Shown here: piece after piece, positions 34,063-42,548 of the stretch
How positions within the stretch are numbered: position 1 is the first letter of the stretch
Layout: each line of letters starts with the position of its first letter
DNA from: an uncultured Clostridia bacterium
Lineage (GTDB): Bacteria > Bacillota > Clostridia > Lachnospirales > Anaerotignaceae
Direction: 5' to 3'
Length of the DNA stretch: 64,000 bases
NCBI GenBank assembly: GCA_910586765.1
Contig: CAJUJJ010000006.1
Span: 40,078-104,077, forward strand
The notes under the pieces: generated by a model
The model's input: only the letters and a program-made list of their open reading frames with translations
What the model was told of the DNA's origin: nothing
Databases searched by the model: none
Program-made: the position numbers and the translations under genes

Positions 34063-35523
34063 ATGAAAAAGACTGTTGAAGAAAAGGCGGAACTTGCCAA
34101 AATAAAAATTGACAAAAAACTGCAAAAACAACAACAAAAAGCAGAAAAGGCAGAAGCAAAAAAAGAGGCTGCTACAGAGAAAAAAGCAGCAAAAAAAGAA
34201 TTACAGCAACAAAGAAAAGCAGCAAAAAAAGAAATTGCTTCTGCAAAAAAGGAAACACAAAAAGAATTAGCAGAACAAAAGAAAGCAGCAAAAAAAGAAG
34301 CGGCAGAACGAAAGAAAAATGCAAAACAAGAGGCAGCAAGTAAAATAAAAGCATTAAAAAATGATGCAAAACAAGGAAAAATAGCATCAGGAGAAAAAGC
34401 AGAAACTACAAAGGCAAAAGGCAAAGACAAACCAATCAAAAAAGAAAAAATAAAAAAAGGAAAGCCAAGTCCAAAAGGAAAAGGCAAAAATAAATCAGAA
34501 GAAAGTTCTGGAGGAAGTAAAAAGAAACTGTTTGCGGGTGTTTTAGCATTGGTGTTTGTATGTGCAGGTATTGTAGGATTTTTACATTTTAGAGGAGGAA
34601 ATAAAGAAGAAGAAAAGGACCCTTACATAGAAGCATATGTTTTAGATGATGATTTTGTAACATCTATTCCTAAATTTTTGGGGGAAAGTGAAAAAAGAGC
34701 ATTGCCAGAAATTACAGAAGAAGAAAATAACGGTAGTAAACGTATTATATATAATTATACAGAATTAAAAGATGCTGATGATGAAGTAAGAGATTATATT
34801 AACTTTTTAACAGGAGAACAGGAATTTGTACCTATGTTTGACTACAATTTAGAAGCACCTGGTGGTTATGTTTCTGTGGGGACAGCATCTCAAGAAGAAG
34901 GAAAAATATTAAAAATAGATATTGACTATACAGATACAGATTATAAAGTAATGGTGAGTAAAACAAGCGAAAAATTGCCAGAACCAAAAGATGACTCTGA
35001 TAAAATAGATATTTCAAGAGATGGAGCATTAAGTTATTTGTCAAGTTTTTCTGCTGAAAAGTTAGGATTACCAAAGCCAATAGAAGAATATAAAGCAATT
35101 TATGACAATGGGCAAACTTCTATAGGTAATCATAACTGTTATGGTATTAGTCTGTATGAAATAGGTAGAGCAGGTACAAATGTATTTCAAGGCAAATATT
35201 TTGTTGCAACAAATCAAAGTGCTATTTATCGTTATGATGTTGAGGAAGATACTTATGTTGAAATTGAAGATTCAACATTGCCTCCAAAAGCAAAAGAAAC
35301 ATTACAAGAAACTGCTGCACAGTTGAATGAGGCAGAAGAAGGTAATTCAGATGGTGAAGAACAAAGTAATTCATCTGAAGAAGAAAATGACAAAGAAAAT
35401 AACGAAAAAGATAAAGAAGATAAAAAAGAAGACGAAGAAGATAAAAAAGACAAAAAAGAAAATAAAACACAAAAAGGCAGAAAGGCTGACAGAGAGGAAA
35501 ATCAAGAAGAAACAGAAGAATAA
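34063..35523 (+). CDS. Single-pass membrane protein with Lys/Ala/Glu helical N-terminus and extracellular domain
   Basis: A 486-residue protein of unrecognised family. Residues 1-110 are a Lys/Ala/Glu/Gln helix with a repeating KKAAKKEAAERKK pattern; 110-152 are basic and Gly/Ser rich; one membrane segment lies at about 156-176 (LFAGVLALVFVCAGIVGF); then an extracytoplasmic domain of about 240 residues (with DPYIEAYVLDDDF and NHNCYGISLYEIG); then an acidic/Lys tail of about 70 residues (EDKKEDEEDKKDKKE). The positively charged start suggests an N-in, C-out topology, with the basic coil able to touch nucleic acid or ribosomes. No function is assigned. Confidence 0.7.
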   Translation: MKKTVEEKAELAKIKIDKKLQKQQQKAEKAEAKKEAATEKKAAKKELQQQRKAAKKEIASAKKETQKELAEQKKAAKKEAAERKKNAKQEAASKIKALKNDAKQGKIASGEKAETTKAKGKDKPIKKEKIKKGKPSPKGKGKNKSEESSGGSKKKLFAGVLALVFVCAGIVGFLHFRGGNKEEEKDPYIEAYVLDDDFVTSIPKFLGESEKRALPEITEEENNGSKRIIYNYTELKDADDEVRDYINFLTGEQEFVPMFDYNLEAPGGYVSVGTASQEEGKILKIDIDYTDTDYKVMVSKTSEKLPEPKDDSDKIDISRDGALSYLSSFSAEKLGLPKPIEEYKAIYDNGQTSIGNHNCYGISLYEIGRAGTNVFQGKYFVATNQSAIYRYDVEEDTYVEIEDSTLPPKAKETLQETAAQLNEAEEGNSDGEEQSNSSEEENDKENNEKDKEDKKEDEEDKKDKKENKTQKGRKADREENQEETEE

Positions 35524-35530
35524 TATGATT

Positions 35531-35568
35531 AAATAAGAGTATGATTTGACAAAAACATACTCTTATTT
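35531..35568 (+). terminator. Terminator after the charged membrane protein gene
   Basis: A 13-bp perfect stem (35531-35543 with 35556-35568), 12-base loop, T-rich end. Confidence 0.85.
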
Positions 35569-35607
35569 GTATTTATAAAACAGTAGTAGAATTTATGTAG
35601 TTTTATA

Positions 35608-35636
35608 TTGAAACACAGCATTGTCTGTCTTATAAT
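35608..35636 (+). promoter_or_regulatory. Promoter of the phosphatase-aroH-cmk-plsC-ispH gene series
   Basis: TTGAAA (35608-35613), 17-bp spacer, TATAAT (35631-35636), about 30 bases upstream of ATG 35673. Six genes follow with gaps or overlaps under 20 bp and a terminator only at 41178, so one transcript is likely. Confidence 0.7.
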
Positions 35637-35672
35637 GAAAAAGTGAAAAATAAAGAATAGGACGGTAAAAAT

Positions 35673-36329
35673 ATGAAAACAAGATTTTATTTAATAAGAC
35701 ACGGAGAAACAGAATGGAATTCAAAAGGGATTTATCAAGGATTGACAGATATTCCGCTTTCTGAAGAAGGAGAAAAACAAGCATTATGTTTAGGAAAACG
35801 TTTTGAAAATCCTTCTATAAAATTAGATGCGGTATATTCTTCTCCTTTGCAAAGAGCTATCAAAACAGCAGAAAGTATGGCAAATGCAAAAGGATTGTCT
35901 GTTGTACCTTATGAATATTTTAAAGAAATTAATTTTGGAGAATGGGAAGGTCATAATGTAAAACAGCTTACAGAAAAATATGGAAAAAGCTACACAGATT
36001 TTTATGAAAGACCTTTTAGCCATACTTTTCCTGGCGAAGGTAGCTTTGAAATAGTAAAAGAGCGTTCTGTAGAGGGATTTTATAAACTTCTGGAAAAGCA
36101 CAAAGGACAAAATGTTGCGATTGTATCACATGGTGGTGTATTAAGGGTACTTATTATGGCACTTATGGATATGGACGAAACATTTTATAAAAAAATGTGG
36201 CTCAGCAATACTTCTATTACTACAATAGATGTAAGTGAAAACGGAAAAATGGTATTGTTGACATTGAATGATTTTGCACATTTGGAAACAATGAATACAT
36301 TGAAAGGTGAAAAGGAATGGCAAATGTAA
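35673..36329 (+). CDS. Histidine phosphatase family protein
   Basis: A 218-residue protein. The catalytic motif is YLIRHGETEWN; the second His is in VAIVSHGGVLRVL; YSSPLQRAIKTAE and EINFGEWEG complete the family pattern. Such proteins act on phosphoglycerate, alpha-ribazole phosphate or other sugar phosphates; no cobalamin genes are near, so the substrate is open. Overlaps the next gene by 13 bp. Confidence 0.88.
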   Translation: MKTRFYLIRHGETEWNSKGIYQGLTDIPLSEEGEKQALCLGKRFENPSIKLDAVYSSPLQRAIKTAESMANAKGLSVVPYEYFKEINFGEWEGHNVKQLTEKYGKSYTDFYERPFSHTFPGEGSFEIVKERSVEGFYKLLEKHKGQNVAIVSHGGVLRVLIMALMDMDETFYKKMWLSNTSITTIDVSENGKMVLLTLNDFAHLETMNTLKGEKEWQM

Positions 36330-37555
36330 TTGTAGTAGGCGGTGGTGCTTCTGGTATGATGGCGGCAGGCAGAGCAGCAGAAAAAGGACATACTGTACAT
36401 TTATATGAAAAAAATGACCGTTTAGGTAAAAAGATATATATTACGGGAAAAGGACGTTGTAATATTACAAATGATAGTGATATTGAAACACATTTAAACA
36501 ATATTCCGAGTAATCCTTATTTTATGTATAGTGCATTTTATACATTGGATAGCGAGGCAACAAAACAGTTTTTTGAAAAATTAGGATTACAAACAAAAAC
36601 AGAAAGAGGAAACAGAGTATTTCCTGTAAGTGATAAAGCTGGTGATGTAGTAAGGGCATTGCAAAAATATTTAAAACAAAATAATGTATTTGTGCATACA
36701 AATACAAATGTAAAACAGATATGGATAGAAAATGGCATAGCAAAAGGTATTGTATTGTCAAATGGAAAAAAAATAAAGTCAGATAATGTTATTGTATGTA
36801 CTGGAGGATTGTCTTATAGCGGTACAGGTTCTACAGGAGATGGCTATGATATGGCAAAATTAGCAGGGCATACAGTTACAAAGTTATATCCTTCATTGGT
36901 ACCTTTAAAAACAAGTGAAAAATGGTGTCAGGAGGCTATGGGGCTAAGTTTAAAAAACTGTGCGATTACTGTAAAAAATGAAAAAGGCAAAACAGTATAT
37001 CAAGATTTTGGAGAAATGCTTTTTACACATTTTGGCGTATCAGGCCCTGTTATATTAAGTGCAAGCAGACATATTGTAAAAGAGTTAAACAAACAGATTT
37101 ATACTATAGAAATTGATTTAAAACCTGCATTAGAAGAAAAAACATTGGATAACAGAATATTGAGAGATTTTCAAAAATATAGCAATAAAGATATTAGAAA
37201 TGCACTTGACGATTTACTGCCTCAAAAATTAATACCAGTTATTATATCACTTTCTGAAATAGAACCTATAAAAAAAGTACATGATATTACAAAACAAGAA
37301 AGAAAAAATATAATACAACAAATAAAACATTTGACTGTTCATGTGACTGGTACAACAGGATTTGAAGAAGCAGTAATAACTTGTGGAGGGATTTGTGTAG
37401 ATGAAATAGACCCCTCTACAATGCAATCTAAAATAATAAAAGGATTGTATTTTGCGGGAGAAGTGTTGGACATAGATGCCTATACAGGAGGTTTTAATTT
37501 GCAAATTGCTTTTTCAACAGGATATACAGCAGCAGAAGGAATAAAGGAGGAATAA
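36317..37555 (+). CDS. BaiN/HI0933-like flavoprotein
   Basis: A 412-residue NAD(P)/FAD-dependent oxidoreductase. FAD-binding VIVVGGGASGMMAAGRAAEK, then LGKKIYITGKGRCNITN (family hallmark), VCTGGLSYSGTGSTGDGYDMA and C-terminal GLYFAGEVLDIDAYTGGFN. BaiN-type enzymes reduce unsaturated bile-acid intermediates in some gut Clostridia, but most homologues have unknown substrates; no bai genes are nearby. It overlaps the phosphatase gene by 13 bp and precedes aroH by 3 bp. Confidence 0.88.
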   Translation: MANVIVVGGGASGMMAAGRAAEKGHTVHLYEKNDRLGKKIYITGKGRCNITNDSDIETHLNNIPSNPYFMYSAFYTLDSEATKQFFEKLGLQTKTERGNRVFPVSDKAGDVVRALQKYLKQNNVFVHTNTNVKQIWIENGIAKGIVLSNGKKIKSDNVIVCTGGLSYSGTGSTGDGYDMAKLAGHTVTKLYPSLVPLKTSEKWCQEAMGLSLKNCAITVKNEKGKTVYQDFGEMLFTHFGVSGPVILSASRHIVKELNKQIYTIEIDLKPALEEKTLDNRILRDFQKYSNKDIRNALDDLLPQKLIPVIISLSEIEPIKKVHDITKQERKNIIQQIKHLTVHVTGTTGFEEAVITCGGICVDEIDPSTMQSKIIKGLYFAGEVLDIDAYTGGFNLQIAFSTGYTAAEGIKEE

Positions 37556-37558
37556 AAT

Positions 37559-37915
37559 ATGATTTGTGTGAGAGGTGCTACAACAGTAGAAAAAAATGAA
37601 GTCAATGATATATTGCAGGCAACAAAAGAAATGCTGGAATGTATCATTAAAAAAAATGAATTGGAATTGTCTGATATTATACAGATACAATTTACAATGA
37701 CAAAAGATTTAGATGCCGCATATCCCGCAGTTGCAGCAAGAGAAATAGGTATTACACAGGCAGCATTGATGTGTATGCAGGAATTGTATATTGCAGGAAG
37801 TTTACAAAAATGTATTCGTTGTGCAGTGTTGTGTGATGTGAATAAAAAACAAAAACAAGCAAATCATGTATATTTGCAAAAGGCAAGAGCATTAAGACCA
37901 GATTTAAGCGAGTGA
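37559..37915 (+). CDS. aroH: Chorismate mutase, AroH type
   Basis: A 118-residue enzyme converting chorismate to prephenate. CVRGATTVEKNE carries the active-site Arg, followed by DIIQIQFTMTKDLDAAYPA, ALMCMQELYIAGSL and a C-terminal HVYLQKARALRPDL. This is the trimeric AroH fold, not AroQ. ATG 37559 with AAAGGAGG. It lies 9 bp before cmk. Confidence 0.92.
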   Translation: MICVRGATTVEKNEVNDILQATKEMLECIIKKNELELSDIIQIQFTMTKDLDAAYPAVAAREIGITQAALMCMQELYIAGSLQKCIRCAVLCDVNKKQKQANHVYLQKARALRPDLSE

Positions 37916-37924
37916 GGGAAAAAT

Positions 37925-38608
37925 ATGAAAAATTATAGCATTGCCATTGATGGGCCAGCGGGTTCAGGTAAAAGTACTGTAGCAAAAAAAATTGCAAAAG
38001 AATTAAATCTATTGTATATTGACACAGGTGCTATGTATAGAACAGTAGGACTGTATTGTTTAGAGAATGGCATTGATTTTAATGAACAACAAAAAATTAC
38101 TTCTGCACTAAAAAATATGAATATGAGTATAGAATTGCTGCAAGGGATACAAAATATATATTTGAATGGTGAAAATGTAACAGAAAAAATTAGAACACAG
38201 CAAGTAGGAAAAGCAGCTTCAGACGTTGCTGTGATATTGGCAGTAAGACAAAAATTGGTACAAATACAAAGAGATTTGGCAAAAGGGCATAATGTCATTA
38301 TGGACGGAAGGGATATAGGGACAAATGTGTTACCTGATGCAAGTGTCAAAATTTATTTGAATGCAAGTATAGAAGAAAGAACAAAACGCCGTTGTAATGA
38401 ATTGGAAGCATTAGGAAAGCAATATGATAAAGAACAGATAAAAAAAGAAATCATACAAAGAGATGAAAATGATAAAAATAGAAAATATAATCCTCTAAGA
38501 AAAGCAGAAGATGCTTTTGAAATAGATAGCTCTTGTATGAACATAGAGCAAGTAACAGAGACAATATTAAATATTGTAAAACAAAAAGTAAATGATTTGG
38601 GGGTGTAA
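37925..38608 (+). CDS. cmk: Cytidylate kinase
   Basis: A 227-residue enzyme phosphorylating CMP and dCMP. P-loop IDGPAGSGKSTVAKKIAKEL, DTGAMYRTVGLY, the MDGRDIGTNVLPDA motif and the LID Arg residues in RTKRRCNELEALG are present. It precedes plsC and ispH-S1, a conserved clostridial order. Confidence 0.95.
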   Translation: MKNYSIAIDGPAGSGKSTVAKKIAKELNLLYIDTGAMYRTVGLYCLENGIDFNEQQKITSALKNMNMSIELLQGIQNIYLNGENVTEKIRTQQVGKAASDVAVILAVRQKLVQIQRDLAKGHNVIMDGRDIGTNVLPDASVKIYLNASIEERTKRRCNELEALGKQYDKEQIKKEIIQRDENDKNRKYNPLRKAEDAFEIDSSCMNIEQVTETILNIVKQKVNDLGV

Positions 38609-38609
38609 T

Positions 38610-39194
38610 ATGTTTTATCAAATTGCAAAAGTAGTGTTAAAAATACTTTATAAAATATTATTTCGTATGACAATAGAGGGACAACAAAATGTGCCTAAAC
38701 AAGGCGGTGTAATACTTTGTGCCAATCATAGTAGTAATTTTGACCCTGTAACAATGGGTATTTATTCTGATAGAACGGTTTATTATATGGCAAAAAAAGA
38801 ACTTTTTGAAAATAAATTTATGTATTGGCTTCTCAAACAGTTAAATGCCTTTCCAGTGGATAGAAGTACAGCAGATATGACAGCGTTTAAAAATGCAGTA
38901 AAGCTGTTAAAAGAAGGAAAAACAATAGGAATGTTTGCACAAGGTACAAGAGTAAAGGCAGGAGAGGAAAAAGCAGCAAAAGCAGGTGTAGCATTGTTTG
39001 CTATGAAGGGGAAAGCACCTGTTGTGCCTGTAGCAATTAGCGGAAGTTGTAAACCATTTTCTTCTATGAAAATAGTGTATGGAAAACCTTTATATTTGGA
39101 AGAATACAGAGGAAAAAGACTAAATACGCAATCTCTCAATGAAATTACAGAAATCATAATGAAACAAATTAATGATATGAAAGTAGAGGCTTAA
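38610..39194 (+). CDS. plsC: 1-acyl-sn-glycerol-3-phosphate acyltransferase
   Basis: A 194-residue membrane-associated enzyme of phosphatidic acid synthesis. The HX4D motif is in CANHSSNFDPVTMG; further blocks are FPVDRSTADMTAFKNAV, GMFAQGTRVKAGEEKAAKAG and VPVAISG. ATG 38610, one base after cmk, with GGGGGTG; an earlier in-frame ATG at 38592 lies inside cmk without a site. Confidence 0.92.
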   Translation: MFYQIAKVVLKILYKILFRMTIEGQQNVPKQGGVILCANHSSNFDPVTMGIYSDRTVYYMAKKELFENKFMYWLLKQLNAFPVDRSTADMTAFKNAVKLLKEGKTIGMFAQGTRVKAGEEKAAKAGVALFAMKGKAPVVPVAISGSCKPFSSMKIVYGKPLYLEEYRGKRLNTQSLNEITEIIMKQINDMKVEA

Positions 39195-39196
39195 TT

Positions 39197-41167
39197 ATGG
39201 CAGAAATTATTGTAGCAAAATCAGCAGGATTTTGTTTTGGTGTAAGTAGAGCAATTAATATGGCTTATGATGAAATTAATAAAAATAAAAATAAAAATAT
39301 TTATACTTATGGTCCTTTGATACATAATAAAGAAGTGATAGCAGATTTAGAAAAAAAGGGCATACACGTCATTGAAAATTTGGAAGAAGTAGAAAAAGGT
39401 ACTGTTATGATACGTTCTCATGGTGTAGGACAAAATGTGTATGACGCTATCAAACAAAAGGGACTACAAATGGTAGATGGTACTTGTCCTTTTGTAAAAA
39501 GAATACATGATATTGTAAAACAGGCATATGAGCAAAAAAGACAAATTATTATTGTAGGAGATAGTAAACACCCTGAAGTACAAGGTATCAATGGTTGGTG
39601 TGAAAATAGTGCCATAATATTGGCAGAAGCAGAGCAGGCAGAACAAGCACAATATGATAATGATAAAAAATATACTGTAGTGGTACAAACAACATTTCGA
39701 AAAAATAAATTTGATGCCATAATAGAAATATTAAATCAAAAAGGTTTAGAATTAGATATTTTTGATACAATATGTTCTGCAACAGCCGAAAGACAACAAG
39801 AAGCAGTAGCATTATCTAAAAATGTAAATAAAATGATAGTGATAGGAGATAAAAGTAGCTCTAATACGCAAAAATTGTTTGAAATTTGTAAAAAACATTG
39901 TAAAAAAACATATTATATTGAAACAATTTGTAATTTGGTGTTGAATATTTTCGATAAGAATGATAAAATAGGAATAACTGCTGGTGCATCAACACCGCCA
40001 GCAATCATTAAGGAGGTAATTGGTACAATGAGCGAAGCATTAAAAGATGCAGTACAAAATAATGGAGGAAGTGAAGAAGAGCTGACATTTGAGCAAATGT
40101 TAGACCAATCTTTTGTCACACTTCATACAGGAGATGTGGTAAAAGGAACTGTAATCAATATTTCAAATGAGGAAGTTTCTGTAAACTTAAATTACAAATC
40201 TGATGGTATTATTCCAAAAGGGGAATATAGCAGAGATGCAAGTGTAGTTCCAAGTAAAGTATTACAGCCTGGAGATGAGATTGAAGTATTTGTTGTACGT
40301 GTAAATGACGGCGATGGAAATGTGCTTCTTTCAAGAAAACGCATTGAAGACCAAAAAGGCATGGAAGAAATAGAAGCAGCTTACCAAAATAAAACAGTTG
40401 TAACAGGAAAAATAGTAGATGTGGTAAGAGGCGGCTTAATTGCTTTGGTAAATGGCGTTAGAATATTCATTCCATCTTCACAGGTTTCAAATAAATTTAT
40501 TGAAGATTTGAATGTATTTAAAGGAAAAGAATTGGAATTTAATATCATTGAATTGGATAAAGTAAAACGTCGTTTTATAGGCGGTAGAAAAGCACTGATA
40601 GAAAAGGAAATATTAGAAAAGAAAGCAAGTATATTTGAAAAATTAGAAATCGGCTCTAAAGTAAAGGGCAAAGTGAGCAGAATTACAGATTTTGGGGCAT
40701 TTGTTGATTTAGGCGGCGTAGATGGATTAATTCATATTTCAGAAATGTCATGGGGACGTATTACAAATCCAAAAGAAGTATTAAAAGAAGGACAAGAAGT
40801 AGAGGTTATTATATTAGATGTAGATAAAGAAAAAGGAAAAATTTCACTTTCTTTAAAAGATAGCCAAAATAATCCTTGGACAACAGCAGCAGAAAAATAC
40901 CCTGTAGGTTCTATTACAGAAGGAAAAGTAGTGCGTATGGTACCATTTGGAGCATTTGTAGAATTAGAAGCAGGAGTTGACGGACTGGTACACATTTCTC
41001 AGATAGCAAATAAACACGTTGAAAAACCAGAAGATGAATTGAAAGTCGGAGAAATAATTAAAGTAAAAATATTAGAAGTAAATGCAGAACAGAAAAAAAT
41101 CAGTTTGTCAAAGAGAAAAGCAGAAGAAAATACAGAAGAAGCTCCAAAAGAAGAAACAGCAGAATAA
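39197..41167 (+). CDS. ispH: IspH fused to S1 RNA-binding domains
   Basis: A 656-residue bifunctional protein. Residues 1-280 are 4-hydroxy-3-methylbut-2-enyl diphosphate reductase, last step of the MEP isoprenoid pathway, with three Fe-S Cys in AKSAGFCFGVSRAI, MVDGTCPFVKRIHD and FDTICSATAERQQEA. Residues 300-635 hold four S1 repeats (for example VKGKVSRITDFGAFVDLGGV and EGKVVRMVPFGAFVELEAGV), acting like ribosomal protein S1. This fusion is known in Clostridia. ATG 39197. Confidence 0.95.
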   Translation: MAEIIVAKSAGFCFGVSRAINMAYDEINKNKNKNIYTYGPLIHNKEVIADLEKKGIHVIENLEEVEKGTVMIRSHGVGQNVYDAIKQKGLQMVDGTCPFVKRIHDIVKQAYEQKRQIIIVGDSKHPEVQGINGWCENSAIILAEAEQAEQAQYDNDKKYTVVVQTTFRKNKFDAIIEILNQKGLELDIFDTICSATAERQQEAVALSKNVNKMIVIGDKSSSNTQKLFEICKKHCKKTYYIETICNLVLNIFDKNDKIGITAGASTPPAIIKEVIGTMSEALKDAVQNNGGSEEELTFEQMLDQSFVTLHTGDVVKGTVINISNEEVSVNLNYKSDGIIPKGEYSRDASVVPSKVLQPGDEIEVFVVRVNDGDGNVLLSRKRIEDQKGMEEIEAAYQNKTVVTGKIVDVVRGGLIALVNGVRIFIPSSQVSNKFIEDLNVFKGKELEFNIIELDKVKRRFIGGRKALIEKEILEKKASIFEKLEIGSKVKGKVSRITDFGAFVDLGGVDGLIHISEMSWGRITNPKEVLKEGQEVEVIILDVDKEKGKISLSLKDSQNNPWTTAAEKYPVGSITEGKVVRMVPFGAFVELEAGVDGLVHISQIANKHVEKPEDELKVGEIIKVKILEVNAEQKKISLSKRKAEENTEEAPKEETAE

Positions 41168-41177
41168 TTATGTAGCC

Positions 41178-41205
41178 AAGACAGCGAGTGCGTATTCGCT
41201 GTCTT
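41178..41205 (+). terminator. Terminator after ispH-S1
   Basis: A 10-bp stem (41178-41187 with 41196-41205), loop GTGCGTAT, followed by TTTTTA. Confidence 0.87.
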
Positions 41206-41313
41206 TTTATATATAGTAATGGTATGAAGTTGTGTTTATGAAAATGATTGTAGCAGGCTTTATGATATGATAAAATAGAAACAGTGAATAATAAATTAGA
41301 AGGGGAGTATAGT

Positions 41314-41517
41314 ATGAAAAGTAATAAATGGAATATAATACTTGCTATTTTAACTATGTTTATGAGTATTAGCTTTATTGTAACAACAATAATACCAAGT
41401 GAAAATATTTCAAAGGGAGTATCTGGTGTAGTTGCTCTTTTTTATATGTTAAGTAGTATTCTTTATTTTTGTACTTATATTCTAAATAAAAAACGTATTA
41501 AAAAAGATAAGTGTTAA
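41314..41517 (+). CDS. Small two-helix membrane protein (67 aa)
   Basis: A short hydrophobic protein: helix 1 WNIILAILTMFMSISFIVTT, helix 2 GVSGVVALFYMLSSILYFCT, then a basic tail. ATG 41314 follows AAGGGGAG; an upstream in-frame start at 41284 has no site. No family recognised. It is flanked by terminator and deoC promoter, so it stands alone. Confidence 0.55.
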   Translation: MKSNKWNIILAILTMFMSISFIVTTIIPSENISKGVSGVVALFYMLSSILYFCTYILNKKRIKKDKC

Positions 41518-41545
41518 ATATTGTAATAACACAGTATAGAAAAAG

Positions 41546-41574
41546 TTGTGATTTTGGAAAATTTGTGATATACT
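41546..41574 (+). promoter_or_regulatory. deoC promoter
   Basis: TTGTGA (41546-41551), 17-bp spacer, TATACT (41569-41574), 45 bases before TTG 41620. Confidence 0.6.
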
Positions 41575-41619
41575 ATATAAGTGTGTTTTTTTAAATGAAA
41601 CAAAGAAGGAGGAAGTTGT

Positions 41620-42261
41620 TTGGACATTATTTGTCATATCGACCATACTTTGTTAAAACAAACAGCAACATGGCAGCAAATACAAGAAATCTGTGAAGAA
41701 GCAATAAAACAAAAAACAGCATCTGTTTGTATACCGCCAAGCTATGTGAAAAAAGTATCTGAATTTGTAAAAGGTAAAATTGCTGTTTGTACTGTAATAG
41801 GATTTCCGAATGGATACCATACTACAGAAGTAAAGGTATTTGAAACAGAAAATGCGATTAAAAATGGTGCTGATGAAATTGATATGGTTATCAATTTAGG
41901 TTGGGTAAAAGATGGGCTTTTTGATTTAGTGGAACAAGAAATAAAAGCAATAAAAAAAGTTTGTGGAAACCATATATTAAAAGTAATTGTGGAAACTTGT
42001 TATTTAACAAAACAAGAAAAAGAAATGCTTTGTAAAATAGTAAGTCGTTCTGGAGCAGATTTTATAAAAACAAGTACAGGATTTGGTAGTGGAGGAGCAA
42101 CAGTAGAAGATATTAAATTGTTTTCCGAAAATATATCAAATGGTGTAAAAATAAAAGCAGCAGGTGGTATTAAAAGTGTTTCAGATGCAGAAGAATTTTT
42201 AAAATTGGGAGTAGAAAGATTAGGCTCTAGTTCTTTATTGGGCATGATAACAAAAAAATAG
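41620..42261 (+). CDS. deoC: Deoxyribose-phosphate aldolase
   Basis: A 213-residue class I aldolase that splits 2-deoxyribose 5-phosphate into glyceraldehyde 3-phosphate and acetaldehyde. DHTLLKQTATW at the N-terminus, GADEIDMVINLGW, LKVIVETCYLT (catalytic Lys) and FIKTSTGFGSGGATVED (Schiff-base Lys), then KAAGGIKS. Start is TTG 41620 with AGGAGG. Other deoxynucleoside catabolic genes are not adjacent. Confidence 0.94.
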   Translation: MDIICHIDHTLLKQTATWQQIQEICEEAIKQKTASVCIPPSYVKKVSEFVKGKIAVCTVIGFPNGYHTTEVKVFETENAIKNGADEIDMVINLGWVKDGLFDLVEQEIKAIKKVCGNHILKVIVETCYLTKQEKEMLCKIVSRSGADFIKTSTGFGSGGATVEDIKLFSENISNGVKIKAAGGIKSVSDAEEFLKLGVERLGSSSLLGMITKK

Positions 42262-42299
42262 TAAAAAAAGGTAAATTATAATTTTTTGACAATTTACTC

Positions 42300-42328
42300 T
42301 TGTGTATATGCGTATAAAACAATATAAT
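42300..42328 (+). promoter_or_regulatory. Probable promoter of the amino-acid ABC operon
   Basis: TTGTGT (42300-42305), 17-bp spacer, perfect TATAAT (42323-42328). Transcription from about 42335 would give a leader of more than 200 bases before ATG 42549. Confidence 0.55.
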
Positions 42329-42388
42329 ATAAACAGTATTGTTTTTTAAAAATATATTACATGAAACAGTATTTGTATCAAAGACAAA

Positions 42389-42526
42389 GGTGTTTTTCCA
42401 GCGTTCCCGCTGGGAACTGCTATGTCAAAACACCAAAAAACGTCAATGATACTCACTAATTAAGTTAACAGCATCAAGAAAGCATTTGCGGAGGGGCTAT
42501 GTATTTCTTGATATAAAAAATATCAA
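42389..42526 (+). ncRNA. Structured mRNA leader with two related stem units, candidate cis-regulatory RNA
   Basis: Unit 1: GGTGTTTT (42389-42396) pairs with AAAACACC (42427-42434) and encloses a perfect hairpin CCAGCG-TTCC-CGCTGG (42398-42413) followed by an unpaired segment with GCTATGT. Unit 2: ATCAAGAAA (42473-42481) pairs with TTTCTTGAT (42504-42512) and encloses a segment again ending GCTATGT. The 3' arm of unit 2 overlaps an alternative hairpin TTGATAT/ATATCAA (42508-42526) just before the ribosome site at 42531. This looks like a tandem, switchable leader. It does not match T-box, lysine, glycine, SAM or glutamine riboswitch signatures that I know. Confidence 0.5.
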
Positions 42527-42548
42527 TCATAAAGGAGAATGAGAAAAA

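Noticed and set aside
36317..37555. BaiN as evidence for bile-acid 7-dehydroxylation
   Set aside because: No other bai genes are in the window, and this flavoprotein family is common in genomes without that pathway.
42389..42526. Leader considered as T-box, lysine or glycine riboswitch
   Set aside because: No T-box specifier loop or AGGGUGGAACCGCG element, and no lysine or glycine core motifs could be found.
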